Shown here piece after piece: positions 26,138-37,815 of a stretch of 64,000 nucleotides of DNA. How positions within the stretch are numbered: the stretch's first letter is position 1; every line of letters starts with the position of its first letter. The stretch covers positions 13,379,240-13,443,239 of the forward strand of contig NC_043990.1 of assembly GCF_902150065.1 (NCBI RefSeq), written 5' to 3'. The notes below the pieces were generated by a model, which was given only the letters and a program-made list of their open reading frames with translations, searched no databases and had not been told where the DNA came from. Both the position numbers and the translations under genes were made by a program. This DNA is from Myripristis murdjan. Taxonomy: Eukaryota; Chordata; Actinopteri; Holocentriformes; Holocentridae.

Positions 26138-26988
26138 GTCTGCAGCGAGACAGAGAAAAAAGGGGGAGACAGAGCAAAAATGAGAGAGACAGCAAACAGG
26201 CAAATGTAACCATAATAACAGACATCTGAGCTGAGAACACATTCAAGAAAATATTAGGAGACCACCATTCAGTTTCCACAAGACCACTAACCACCAGCAA
26301 AACAATTAACGACTATTCAAAATGACAACAGGAAAAAAAACAATGCCGGGCTATACAACTAATCAAGTAACATTTTCTTGTTTTAGATGAAACAACAGCC
26401 AACAAAATTAAGTTACGCCCTAGAGACAATCCATTAAATTCTAACTCAGAAAATTTTAAGCATTCTTTTTCCAACACCTCATCCTGCAATCTCAAAATTC
26501 AGCAAAAAAATCCCCAAATTATCTGTTTGTCAATATCAAGCAGCATTTTATCAGCAGCATGCTTGTTGCTCGGAGGGCGAGAAGTTGCAAGGCTCTGCCA
26601 GCAGCTTGCAATCTCTGAAAACTCACCCAAGTCGCAACATGTAGAGTCAAGACAAAGCAATTCAGGCAAACTACCAATTTTCATAGCTCATCACAACATG
26701 AAGAGGGAGAGGACGCGCACACACAAACCCTGCTGTGGATCTGGGAGGGAGTCTCTTTTAGCAAAACACGAGGCTTGCCTTCATGGTACACTCTCTCAAG
26801 GTTGTTTTTGGGGAGTGAATGCGTGTGTGTCCAAATCAGCTGTTATTCAACACCATGCCCATGTTAATGAATTTATCCATTAGTATTCACTCTCCAGCCT
26901 ACAAAGCTAGAGACTACAGCTGTGGGCCATTATGATCAGGAGAGGTGCCTGTAAATGTACAATGCCCTGCAGCAGAAAGTGAGTGAAG

Positions 26989-26994
26989 GTGTGT

Positions 26995-27062
<68 letters not shown>
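26989..27062. repeat. (GT)n microsatellite
   Basis: About 36 GT units with one interruption near 26999, lying in the presumed first intron of ciart. Confidence 0.97.
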
Positions 27063-27364
27063 TGGGGGTGCCCGCATTTCCTGTATAAAGTACTTAGTAG
27101 TTGTGCGCCCGTGTCATATGAGGACAGAGGATATCTGCGTCAGCTTGGGACATGCGGTCAACTCTGGAAACAGCAGCAGCAACAAGAACAATGAAGTGAC
27201 ACACTGCTAAACCCACCTGCTACTAAACACACTACTATCATAAATATTCCGGATACATGCTTGTATTTCCACTGTTTCCACCACTTTTGCTATTACTTAC
27301 AGCTGTCCAAGTCGACATAAAATCTGTAGCTAGTCGAATTAATAACATACTGCATAATAATCAT

Positions 27365-27980
27365 CACGTGCGTAAATAAAAACAGGAATTTGGCAGGATT
27401 TGACCTCTGAATTAAAGTCGGGGGACATGGAGAAACACAGAAGGGACAAAAACGCGGCTGTAACGTCATTTAGACAACAACAATGTATCTTTTTTAAGGT
27501 TCGCACCACAAAGACAGACGGCAACAAAGGGAAGAGGAGACAGACAGAGCTCTCACCTTATAGCTGGTGGCAGACGAGCACGGACGACCGGGCAGACAAA
27601 ACAACACAACTAAGGCACGGCAACTCGAGCTATCTGAAATGCGCAGAACTTATTTTATCCAAATGTGTCGGCGTGTGTGCGCTCCCACCGCGTTGTCTGC
27701 TCGCCCCGTTATCCCGTCCGCTCTCTTTCCCTCCCTTTTCCCCTCCTCACGGGTTTGTTTTACTTTGTCAGCTCTCTTTGCTCCAGCGAGGGCCGACATG
27801 TGCGAAAAGTACCACCGAGAACTCCACGGCCGCGGCACGTGCTGCGCATAACTCCGCGGTTGGCTGCCAAGCAGATCCGTCTCCTCCCATTGGCTCGGAG
27901 GGGGACCAATCGGCGCTGTTCTCGACGCCGATTGGCCGGTAATTGCGTGTGTCCCGCAGCACACCGCCGCACGTGTTGAT
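27365..27980 (-). promoter_or_regulatory. ciart promoter and probable noncoding first exon
   Basis: Three canonical E-boxes (CACGTG) lie at 27365-27370, 27836-27841 and 27970-27975. Three NF-Y type CCAAT boxes lie at 27889-27893 (reverse), 27906-27910 and 27931-27935 (reverse). The stretch is CpG-rich. On the minus strand a strong donor (AAG then GTGAGA) lies at 27556, so a noncoding first exon ending at 27557 is likely, with transcription starting near or below 27830. CLOCK:BMAL1 binds CACGTG and CIART is a known clock target in mammals, so the arrangement fits rhythmic control. The transcription start is inferred. Confidence 0.6.
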
Positions 27981-30900
27981 GGTGTGGCGAACGGAGGAGG
28001 CACGCGGCGGCTGGGTATGTTCAGACGCTGGCACGAACGCACGAGCAGTTCGTAGTAGTGGATGTCTCGTAATAAGTCAAATTGACGTAGCTGACTTTTG
28101 CAATAAAATATTTATACACCTATTTATCCTATTCGATGTCGATGTTGGCGCGCGCGTGCGCATGTGTGTGTATGTGATTCGACATGACCCGTCAGTTCCT
28201 ATCAGAGCTCTGTAATTTCTCTTTTACCCTCAAATTTATTAACATTTTTTACCAGTTAGGGTTAATTTGACCCCAGCACTATAAACCCCCAGAAAATTAT
28301 TACAGTATACACTAGTTTATGTGTCTGGAACTTCTTTGTCCCTCTTGTTGACATCCTAAATATCCTCCTATATTTAAAAGTTCTTGTGGGAATTTGTGTT
28401 TTCCCCTCCAAATGTCATATGGACTGGACTGGTTCTCACACTGCTACAGGTGTGGTTATATTTGCTGAGGGCCCTAAAGGAGAGGGAAGCTTGTGAAGAT
28501 TATCAAGGGCATGTTATAGCTCCTCAGTGTCATCCAAAACATCCAAAAGGGTTGATATTTCATGTTTTATACAGCTAAAAAGCCTGGTGGTCAGACAGGC
28601 CCTAACTAAACACTGATGCATACAAAATGTGTACTGGACATTGAAAACAGGGTCTGACTGATTCTAAAGATAATCAGAGGCTTAATGCAGCTGCAGGAAG
28701 AGCACAACTTCTTGTTAAAAGTGAAACCTCTGAGGAGGAGGAGGGTCATTTAATTCAAAGACAGGACACAACACCTCGGTATGATATGATAAAGAATGAT
28801 GAATGCCATTCAGTTCTCAAAAGAATAGATCTTAGAAATGACTCAGGAGTCGAGGACAGCTCATTTATCCCATCATAGCCAAAATATAAGAGCTTGAGGG
28901 GTTTTCTCTCTCTCAGCCTCATCCTTAACATTAATAAACAACGTAATGTGCCCTCCCATTTGAAACTACACAGCCTGCCTTTAATTTAAAAAAAAAAAAA
29001 AAAAAAAATTACATCTTTTCATATCAGTGGGAAAAAGGAGACGGGCTTGTGAAACAGCTCTCTAAAACAAACCTGTTTTTAGAGCAGGCTGTGTTCTTCT
29101 GAAGCATTTTCCCTGCATTATTTATATCAAAATGTACTACAGGTGGGGGCAGACGTGAGAGTATGAGGCATGCTGTAGGCCTGCTAGAGAGAGAGAGAGA
29201 TGGAAATGAAGAGCTTTGAAATACAGCCTTACATAATGAGATAATAAGATTGCCAGAGGTGTCATGAGCAAATTGCCTCGCGCGTCAGACGTACAAAGAC
29301 TTACGGGAGGATGTTGCAGTGCTGACCGCTTGACCGCTGATGGGCTCCTTGCAGCCGTCCGGTTAGGTCATGCTATATTTCTAAATGACATTTATGAGTT
29401 ATTTATTGCAATTAAACACAATGCAGCCAAATAATTAGGATTCCATTCCATGTTAGGTAGCCTTGGCATTGCTATTTTTCTTTAAGGATTGGGACTTGAC
29501 CAGTTATGACCAATAATCATCAGTGTCTGCCTCATGCATCCTGAATAAAAATCAATATGGTATATTTTACATAACCTAAATTGAAACAGTTTTTTTTTTT
29601 TTTTTTTTTTTTTTTTTCCCAGTGAATGTGTACATTTTGAAAAGTATTGCATTTTATGTCTGGATCTGCCAATGGTCCATCACAATAAGAGAACGCATTA
29701 TAAAGTGTTAATTCCTCTGCAGAAGAGACTCGATGTTCTCTGCAGTTGAAAAGATGTACATAACGGTATTGGCATCAACAATTGGTCAAAAGAGCTAGAA
29801 ATATCAGCATGTCAGCTGTCTGCAAAAAATCTGATATCTTGCATCTCGAGAATGTAAAACCCTTGCACTAACCCAAAGGGGGCTCAATGAACGGGACTGG
29901 AGGGATGGGTAACAGATCATGACAGGTGAGTCAGACTGAGAGTGAGGGGAAGAGTCGGTGAGAGATCTGAGACATGCAACGTATTGAGTGCTGGGCGCAA
30001 CACTGGGCGAGGAGGAGAAAAGCATTCTGTCTCAGTTTAATACCATTCCATGGAACGAGATTTAACATCAGAGATAAACTATGCAGCCTGGATCATGCTG
30101 GATGTGCAGAGCCCCTTGTATCTCCTTGAGGCACTATTCAAAACAAATAGTGATGCCATTACTTCCAGTGAAGGTGCACAGAGCTCCAAGGGGTCCATAT
30201 ATCCTGTGGCTCGGCCTACGACTGTGAGTCATGCTCTTTTGATGGCCATTTCTTGAGCGATTATTGTCACTGGGTCCTTGAGAGCTTTGGAGGACAATCT
30301 TTTTTGTGTGTTGCAGTCCTGGGTGTCCTGCATTGCACAACTGGAGGTTTGTATGATCAGGAAAATCAGAAAATCAGGCTGTGCTCATTTGAGGAATGCT
30401 GCTTGTGGTGCTGATCAGGGTTGTGGTACGAAAAGAGGTGGAGCAGTGGCCTGCCAGTTTGGAAGTGAGGTGGTAGAATAGGCTGTCTATGTGAATGTGG
30501 AGGTTACAATAAAAAAAAAAAAAAAATTGTGGCCCATTCTTATCACGTTCTGCCGATGATTGTCACAGGACACTGAACTGATGGATACACCATAGTCTAT
30601 ATTCCCTTTTCACATAAATTCGACTAAATTAGTTTTAACTCTCTGATTATGTGATTCTACATACTGCAGAGCTGTTTAGTTCTCCGTAGCTGTCAGAGTT
30701 GGTATCAGATGTCTTTCAGTGTAAAATATAGGTGACCTACTGAATCCCCCAAAACCCACCCATCCCATAATGCCAGCTACTGATCAAAGCCACAGCACAG
30801 GATATCAGCATGACCTGGTAACCTCTACAGAGAAGCTGATCCCGATGCAAATGTTTAACTTGCTGTGTGAGGAGAGGTAAAGTAAGTGCACACACATCCA

Positions 30901-31137
30901 AACACCCTGGGGTGAAAGCTATTGGTGGGACAGGCCATGCGTGGTTGATGTGTCTCAGTCCTGTAGGCACGCTCCAAATGGCTTGCAGGAGGCAAGCTTT
31001 GACATCATGAATGTACATCAACATCACACTGTGCTGAGGTGACCTCAATAATGTGTAGAGGGCTCAAAAACACTCACATCGTTGTTTAAATTCCCTACAC
31101 TCATGTGCACCTACTTTCTGTGAGATATACCTGACCA

Positions 31138-31436
31138 GGGCTGCATGCCACAATTTATTCCAATTATTTATTTTTTATTAATATTAATCTGTTAATCTTT
31201 ATTTTATTTTTGATTAATTCAGTTCTAATTTTGTCTATAAATTGTCTATAGATTCACCTCTAAAACTACCCAAGGCATTACTTTTATAATATAAACTGAG
31301 AAAAGTAAGAAAATCTAAGCAAATTAATGAAGCTAGAATTATCAAATGCTTGGAATTATTAGACAATAAATGACTAAAACAATTAATCTACTGTCAAAAT
31401 TGACTGTTTCAGGACTATATACTATATTGACTATTT
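31138..31436. mobile_element. Degenerate MITE-like copy related to 16653-16991
   Basis: It begins GGGCTGCATGCCACAATTTA and ends AATTGACTGTTTCAGG. It includes ATTAATCTGTTAATCTTTA near the left and AATGACTAAAACAATTAATC near the right, both typical of the 'GAGCTGCAACTAA' family. Strong decay; ends are approximate. Confidence 0.45.
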
Positions 31437-31952
31437 TCAGGACTATGTCCAGATGTTGGTAAAATATTACTGTATGCACACTGAATTGTGTCTGTATTAC
31501 TCTACACAGTTTAAATACTGTTTGTTTTACTTTGTTGCTGAAATAAAATGATGAAGAATTTGTGAAATAATGAACCAGAGCAAATCAAAGAATTTCTTCA
31601 ACAACTGAAACAATGCTCAGAAAATGATGATCATTTTATTATTTAATTGTTTTTCATCACTGAGGATTGTGTGGGTAGATCTCAAATGAAAAACACAAGA
31701 AAATATAATTGACCGAGATTTCATGGATTTCATGCTAACAGCAACAACAAAAGAGCACAACTTTTCCCTCCTTTCCAAATAGATGTGCTAGACTTCAGAG
31801 GAAAAATGCCAAGTCAACCTGAAAATGGCAACTGAACAAAATATTGTAACGTCTTCCTTTTACTTTTAAACAATGATGTGACCACCCGGAAGTCTGTTGA
31901 CTGTCTGTTGATTTTTCTCATTTTCATGTTGTTCTTGTTGTTTTCCCTCTGG

Positions 31953-31958
31953 TTTATT
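31953..31958 (-). promoter_or_regulatory. Likely mrps21 polyadenylation signal
   Basis: AATAAA on the minus strand, 64 bases after the mrps21 stop codon, a normal distance for a short housekeeping 3' UTR. Confidence 0.6.
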
Positions 31959-32021
31959 CTTCCACTGCTGGTCCTGTCTGAACTGGTCCATAGAAAATGT
32001 CCTGTTTAATCACACTCCGTC

Positions 32022-33658
32022 TCAAGATCCGACCCAGGGATCCTGCCTGTGCGTCCTGGAGATGAAGGCGATCTTCCTGGCCATGTCGGCATGATAGATG
32101 CGCTTGCAGTTTTCATAGTTTTTGCGCTGTCTCTCTCGGCAGGGCTTCTCGTAGTACCGCTTCCTTCTCACAGTGTCAATGAGCCTGTCCTGACCCAGGA
32201 CCCTGGAAGACACAGAGGAACAGGGTGTGAACAGCTGGGACTAAGGTCAGATCCAATCCACCCTGTTCACTGTGTAAAAGAGAACAAGGAGTACAAATAG
32301 CAGAGGAAGAGCAGACTGTACAGTAAATTAGAAGCTTGTAAGGGCAAAATAGTTCCTGTTTTAATTAAGTAAGTTCAACTTCCTCAGCTGACCAATAGAG
32401 AAAGAACTGACTCCAGCCATGACAAGGTGTGTGAGACTATGGATTACAAAAGTGATGGAGAGGGAAACCACTGCAATGTACAGAAGCCTTAAAATACAAA
32501 TCTGTCACAGCATTATAGGCTTATGCAGAAAACACACACACAAAAAGCTGCACTCTCCCTCAGGCAGCAAGAAGAGTGCAACTCAAAACACATTGCCATG
32601 CAAGCAGTCTGCATGTAGGTTTAAGCCTTTGTGTTTTTGTGAGTGTGTGTGTGTTTTCTGCATTAGCCTTTAACACTGAAAGATGTGTATTTTACGGCTG
32701 TAATAAAAAGTTTTCCACACACTGCAGTGTGTCACTTTCGCTCTCTGTCACTTTTGTGGTTGCATTAGGCCTTTTTGGAAACCCCACTTTTTTGTATGTG
32801 GGGGTATGGGCTAACTGTAAAAACAGAAATTATTCAATTGCAACTGTCTCTGTACAAATTAATTTCAACAATTACAGCAGCAAGACAGTATACTGGAGAG
32901 CAGTCTGTTGCAGCAGACTGACAGATTACATTACAGGATATCCTCTGCCTGGACTACATATGGATATTACTTCAATACTGTGACATGGGACTAGATATCG
33001 TCTGGGATTCTGGATCTGGATACCATTACATTGTGATATGGTATAAGTGGTGTGTTTTCCTGGTTTCAGAGGCTGCACCACAGTGAAGGGAAGCAATTTC
33101 CTGAACATAGTAACTGTAGCTGCTCTGTTTTGGTCATCATATCCATATTACTAATGACTGCTTATCAAAAATCTCGTGTGTGCGTAGCTTACGAGGGCAG
33201 AACTGTTACAAAATGGACGTAGAGGAAATATGGTGGTTGATTTTGTCTATATTACCAAGCTATGTTGCTAAGGATACAGATTTTCAGTTAGGTAACTATT
33301 TTCTCACTGTAATGTTTACCTGCCATACACACATGGACAGAGAAAGGCACGTCATGTATCTAAAATAAACAAACAAGCCAAAAAATAAATGTAAATAATG
33401 TCAAAATTAAGCGTTATATGACTTGTATCACTGCGCAGCTGCGGCTGTTTGACATTGAGCTGGTGGCTAAGCTAGCTAACATTAGCTGGCTAATTAGGAC
33501 CTGGGTACCACGAACACATTTTATTCAGTGATAAAAATGTTTTTAAAATGTTAACAAAGATGTGGTGTGTGTGACCTGGTTAAAGCCTTGTACGCATCAT
33601 CCACGTTGCCCTCCTGGACCATCACCGTCCGAGCGATGAAACGGAGGTGTCTCGCCAT
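32022..33658 (-). CDS. mrps21: Mitochondrial ribosomal protein S21 (bS21m)
   Basis: Two coding exons, 33658-33576 and 32202-32022, join in phase 2 to give 87 aa, the same length as human MRPS21. The N-terminus reads [20 protein letters not shown], and exon 2 carries the hallmark [19 protein letters not shown], followed by [12 protein letters not shown] and the DPWVGS end (human DPWQGC). The protein is part of the small subunit of the mitochondrial ribosome, is nuclear-encoded, and is rich in basic residues. The start is the ATG at 33658. Upstream text is GC-rich without an obvious TATA box, as usual for housekeeping genes. The 1.37 kb intron carries a MITE-like copy (about 32955-33175). Confidence 0.97.
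32955..33175. mobile_element. MITE-like element, 'GATATCGTCTGGGATT' family, copy 2
   Basis: Contains GGGACTAGATATCGTCTGGG, then similarity to copy 1 through the CCTGGTTTCAGAGGCTGCA and TTATCAAAAATCTC segments. The right third of the family sequence is missing. It lies in the mrps21 intron in the same orientation as copy 1. Confidence 0.65.
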
Positions 33659-34136
33659 CTTGACGCCGGTGCTTGCAGAAATGTGTGCCGGGCGGAAACA
33701 ACCATCAAACGTTCCTGTGCAAACCCTGCAGCCTGCGGAAAATCAACGCTAGGTGGCGCTTCACTCAACTACCCTCGTACTTGACCTCTTCTCCCCGACA
33801 TTGGTGCTTTATTGAACGTTTTGTGTTTGCATGCTTTCAAAGATTTATTAAAGCCAAAATTCACGTTGACCTGCAAAGATGTGCCTCTGATCCTTGATGT
33901 CCTCTTTTATTTGCGTGTGGCTTTGCAGATGAAAGTGGAGTGGGAAGAAATCAAAACAAAATTATGATTATTGCTCTTGTAGAGGATATTAAGAATTTGC
34001 CCCATGGGTCATATCCACTGGATCCTAGGACAATCCAAAAAATCTAACAAATTCTCTGTTAAGTTAGGCCAGGGATGGAAAAATTAAATCAATACATGAT
34101 ATTAGTTTTAGAGATGAGTCTTCTACCTGCAACAGC

Positions 34137-34137
34137 C

Positions 34138-34215
<78 letters not shown>

Positions 34216-34507
34216 CTTGTGCTTCTATCTTTGTGAAGACTTTATATTGACTTCCATTCATTTTTACAGCCCTCTACAGCCTTTCCTTAATCTTAACCAT
34301 AACCAATGCAAGCCTAACCCAAACCCTTAACACAACCTTCACTTAACTCTAACCCTAACCAATAAACCAGCATTTGGCTTTGTGGTTGTGATGACTGGCC
34401 AAAATGTTCTCACTTCCCAAAAATGTCACCACTATTTTGCTTAAAAACACATCCTGGTCCTCACTATATTGTATTTACAAGTACACACACACACACACAC
34501 ACACACA
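34137..34507. repeat. CA-flanked interspersed repeat with telomere-like inner motifs
   Basis: A (CA)39 tract (34137-34214) and a second CA tract (34483-34507) bracket a 268-bp segment. The segment contains CTAACCCTAACC at 34351-34362 and related TAACC units, then GGTCCTCACTATATTGTATT just before the second CA run. I remember a near-identical arrangement as a common teleost repeat that carries its own microsatellite. The class is unknown. Confidence 0.65.
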
Positions 34508-36102
34508 AAACAAGCAAAGGAATGACAGACAGACAGACAAATTAATATTCACTCTCAGGGCCTACAGTGCCAGGCAGGAGGCAAAGGAAGGCATGTGGGA
34601 CATTGTGCACGGCTGACTCTTCACAGATCATTATGCTATTATCATGGTCCGGCCCATGTAAAGTGAGACAGCATTCAGGGGAATATCAACAATCCGGCAG
34701 CTTTATGAAACTAAACCCGTCACCGTAGAAACTGGGATTGGGTGTCGAGTGTTGTCTTTTCATCATCACCGGCTCTCTCCCCTTCTTTCTCTCATCTCTG
34801 CGCGTTCGTCCTCTCTAAATCTCATATTCTTGGACAGATAATTGCACCGGCCGAGGTCAGCCAACGGTGAACGCTGGCCTGGATGCATCTACTTTGCATT
34901 AAAAACTACTTTTATCTGTCCGTTCTTCCTGTGAAATAGCGTCCAAGGTTAATTCACTTGCTTTATGGTAATGCTGTAGTTACTCTGGCACATTAAGTGG
35001 TGCCACAGGGAGAGAAAGCAGATGTGAATGCAATGGGCTGCTCAGACAACCTGCACAGATGCTATTGTGACTCTTTTTTTTTTTTTTTTTCATTGTTGTT
35101 GTTGGATGAATGTACTTCATTATCATGTTTCCAGAGGTATGAGGTATCACTTCTGGGGCAGAGCCAGAGACAGGAGTCCTATTTCCATTTGCATTTTATC
35201 TGTTTGGCAGATCATACTGGGCTGCTAAGAATCCACTATACAAGGCGATGGCAAATCAAGAGAAGCAGTTGAATTCATGAAAGTGGTTAGAAAATGTAGC
35301 CTGGAAAATCAGTTTTATGTCTCGCAAAATCAGTCATCTACTTTTTTTTTTTTTTTTTTTTTTTTTTTGTAAGACTTGGTCTAATTAATTAATGACCATT
35401 CAGTCAGTTCAGTTCAATTTTTAAGAAAGAGTCAAACTGAGAGCAACACAACAAGACAACACAAAATAAGACTGTGAATTTTCATTTTATTAACAGGCTT
35501 GTTCCAAAATTATAAAAGTATGCATTAACATTGTATTTGAGGCAAATCAACAGGAATTATGATTGGAGCATATGGTGCACATCTGCATTTTGGTATTTTG
35601 TATTTCTGCTGATTCCACGGCTGAAAAGGTAAACAGTGTCTTAGGTTTCTGTTTGTGTACAAACACAACATGTAAAGACATGAAACCTGCCAGAGTGGAA
35701 AAGGATCTCGGCTTGTCATTCATCCAGAGGCAGACAGACAAGACAACTTGGATCAGCTGTCTGTTTTGACGAGTAAAGTGATATCTCCATGTGTTGTTTG
35801 ATTGGTTAATAGGGTGGTAATCTCATGCTGATGGCTTTTCCTATAGGAGCTGCTTTATCTTTTGCTCTGTCATTTCTAACTTTCCACCCCCGTTTCTTGG
35901 GAGCTTGAAGTATTTAGTTCAACCACATTATCTGATGTCACATTCCAAAGTCTTAATCTCTCTTTGGAGAGCTCCAAGGTGGAAGTTTTGCAGTGAAAAG
36001 GTTAATCACTCATTGGTTTTCCAGGTTTTGTAAAGTGGGCCCAAACACTTCTCCTGGCGCTGTCGAAGGCCGCTTTCATCAGCCTTATTAGCCTCCTAAT
36101 CC

Positions 36103-36421
36103 AGGGGTTTTCAGACCTTTTCAAGTTCTGGACCCCCAAGTTGGCTTTCATTAAGTCACAAACCCCCATTCGAAGTGATTTTCTCCCAGCGATCCTGAGA
36201 AGATAGTTTGATTTGTAGCCTATTCATTAGTAAATTGTTTAGATGTCATACTTGAACACTCACAAGTAGATTCAAAATGGCGAGGTTACAACTTAATGTT
36301 GACGTAATCACTGATACTTTTTTTTTTTTTATCTTAACAAAATATAGTGAAATGAGACAATTACTAATTTTGCTGAGGAGCCTTGGAAGCCCCTCAAGGT
36401 CCCTACTTTGACACCCACAAT
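36103..36421. mobile_element. Short non-autonomous element with perfect 8-bp target duplication
   Basis: The octamer CCTAATCC occurs at 36095-36102 and again at 36422-36429, directly bracketing a 319-bp unit that begins AGGGGTTTTCAGACC and ends GACACCCACAAT. Eight-base duplications are typical of hAT transposases. The terminal inverted repeats are weak. No coding capacity. Confidence 0.6.
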
Positions 36422-36705
36422 CCTAATCCACTGTGCATCATCATCATCATCATCATCAAAGACTCACTGGACTACTGCCACATTTGGATAATGTAAATTC
36501 ACTTTGACACTCTGAACAATCTAATGTTGCAACAATTTGTTCACTTCGTATCCAAATGTGTCACCAGGCTGAGATACAGTGTCACGGTGGAGAAAACAGT
36601 GGAATCAGGATGCATTGGAGGGGAACGCCATGCAGCCCCCCCTCTCTCTCTCCTCACACCCCACCCCGGCTGCACAGGCTGGCCCAGAGCGAGACCCGGC
36701 CGAGG

Positions 36706-36711
36706 TATAAG
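36706..36711 (+). promoter_or_regulatory. TATA-like box of crabp2
   Basis: TATAAG within AGGTATAAGCC, 165 bases upstream of the crabp2 ATG, would set transcription near 36735 and a 5' UTR of about 135 bases. I found no obvious paired AGGTCA retinoic acid response element close by. Confidence 0.4.
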
Positions 36712-36870
36712 CCAATGAATGGAAGCGCAGATGCAGGCAGAAGGAGCCGCTTTACCAACCAGCTGAACCAAGACAGAGGCAGACACGGACCACCGGATGA
36801 CACACGATCTGCACTTCAACTAAAATTTCTGTTTTCTGCCATCGTCGTTTTGATAACCGTGTGTGTTGAA

Positions 36871-37778
36871 ATGGAGACAGAAATCACAGATTTCTCGGGC
36901 AAATGGAAAATGAAATCCTCGGAGAATTTTGAAGAACTTTTGAAGGCATTGGGTAAGTGACTGTCTATTACATATTTGGCACATTTTTATTCGATCAACT
37001 TTTAATTGCTGCAGCGATCAACTTTTAATTGCTGCAGCGCTTGTAGCCTATACTGACTATTTTGTTTGCTGGGGGAAAAGGTGAATGATGAGGTAGTCTC
37101 ATCAGAACCATTTGTCCAAAGTCACAACAAAGCAAAGTTTACATCATATTTTCATATTTTTCGTTTTAAGAGCAAATTTGAAACATCTCCTTGTACTTTG
37201 ATCTCAATATGAAAGTTACCTAAATAATGTATAGGCTACTATAGAGCTGAACAGCCAAATCTAGGTCACTGTTGAGACAAAAAAATCAGGAAGTATCAGC
37301 TTCTCAAAGGCTTGTCAGTCACTGGGCGCATCACATTGGCAGATGGATATGCATTGACTTGGTGGTCAGATGCAGGATCACAGGGGGTTTAGAGAGCACA
37401 AGTGGCTCTCTGTGGTTAAAAAGGCTGACTCCTGTTTGCTCCACTGTTCAGCATTTCCCTCTTAACCTACAGTCAGTGGCCAGGGGTTACATGCGGCTGA
37501 GGCGAACAGTAAGTTATGAGTCCTACTTTGGGCAGGCGGCAGGAGAAAGAGAGAGGGAGCAGGAGAGGTCAGTGAAGGGGCAGAATGTGGCATCCATTAA
37601 AAATCTGAAGACAAATAGCCTGTGGAAGAATACTAGATTTCTGCTCATCTGAAGCAAGATCCCGCTCATGCGCTTGTAATTAGAGCCAGTGTAAACGGAA
37701 CTAAGCCTTGAAATGGGCCCCTCAACCAGCCTGACTTTCCATCATGCCCAGAGCCCCCCTCCCTACCCCTCTCCAGGG

Positions 37779-37815
<37 letters not shown>

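Larger units (their letters stand above)
27981..32021. other. Intergenic region between ciart promoter and mrps21
   Basis: 4 kb in which I find no exon with splice borders and no recognisable protein. It has T or A tracts (about 28989-29007, 29591-29618, 30510-30527) and one degenerate MITE-like copy at 31138-31436. Confidence 0.65.
33659..36705. other. Intergenic region between mrps21 and crabp2
   Basis: Divergent genes start at either end (mrps21 leftwards, crabp2 rightwards). The interval holds a CA-flanked repeat (34137-34507), T tracts (about 35072-35090 and 35342-35368), a MITE-like element (36103-36421) and a (CAT)n run at 36437-36457. No coding exon was seen. Confidence 0.65.

Noticed and set aside
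27400-28042. Several long frames on both strands near 27.4-28.0 kb
   Set aside because: The block is CpG-rich promoter and probable noncoding exon of ciart; frames there are long because of low stop-codon density in GC-rich DNA, and none has a recognisable domain.
29231-29238. D-box-like TTACATAA as a ciart regulatory site
   Set aside because: It is more than 1.2 kb beyond the likely promoter and an eight-base AT-rich match is expected by chance.
28000-32000. Missing prpf3 or another gene between ciart and mrps21
   Set aside because: No exon with PRPF3 features or other recognisable coding sequence was seen in either strand.
36400-36870. Retinoic acid response element upstream of crabp2
   Set aside because: No pair of AGGTCA-like half-sites with 1, 2 or 5 base spacing was found near the start; a single AGGTCA at 37263 in the intron is not enough.
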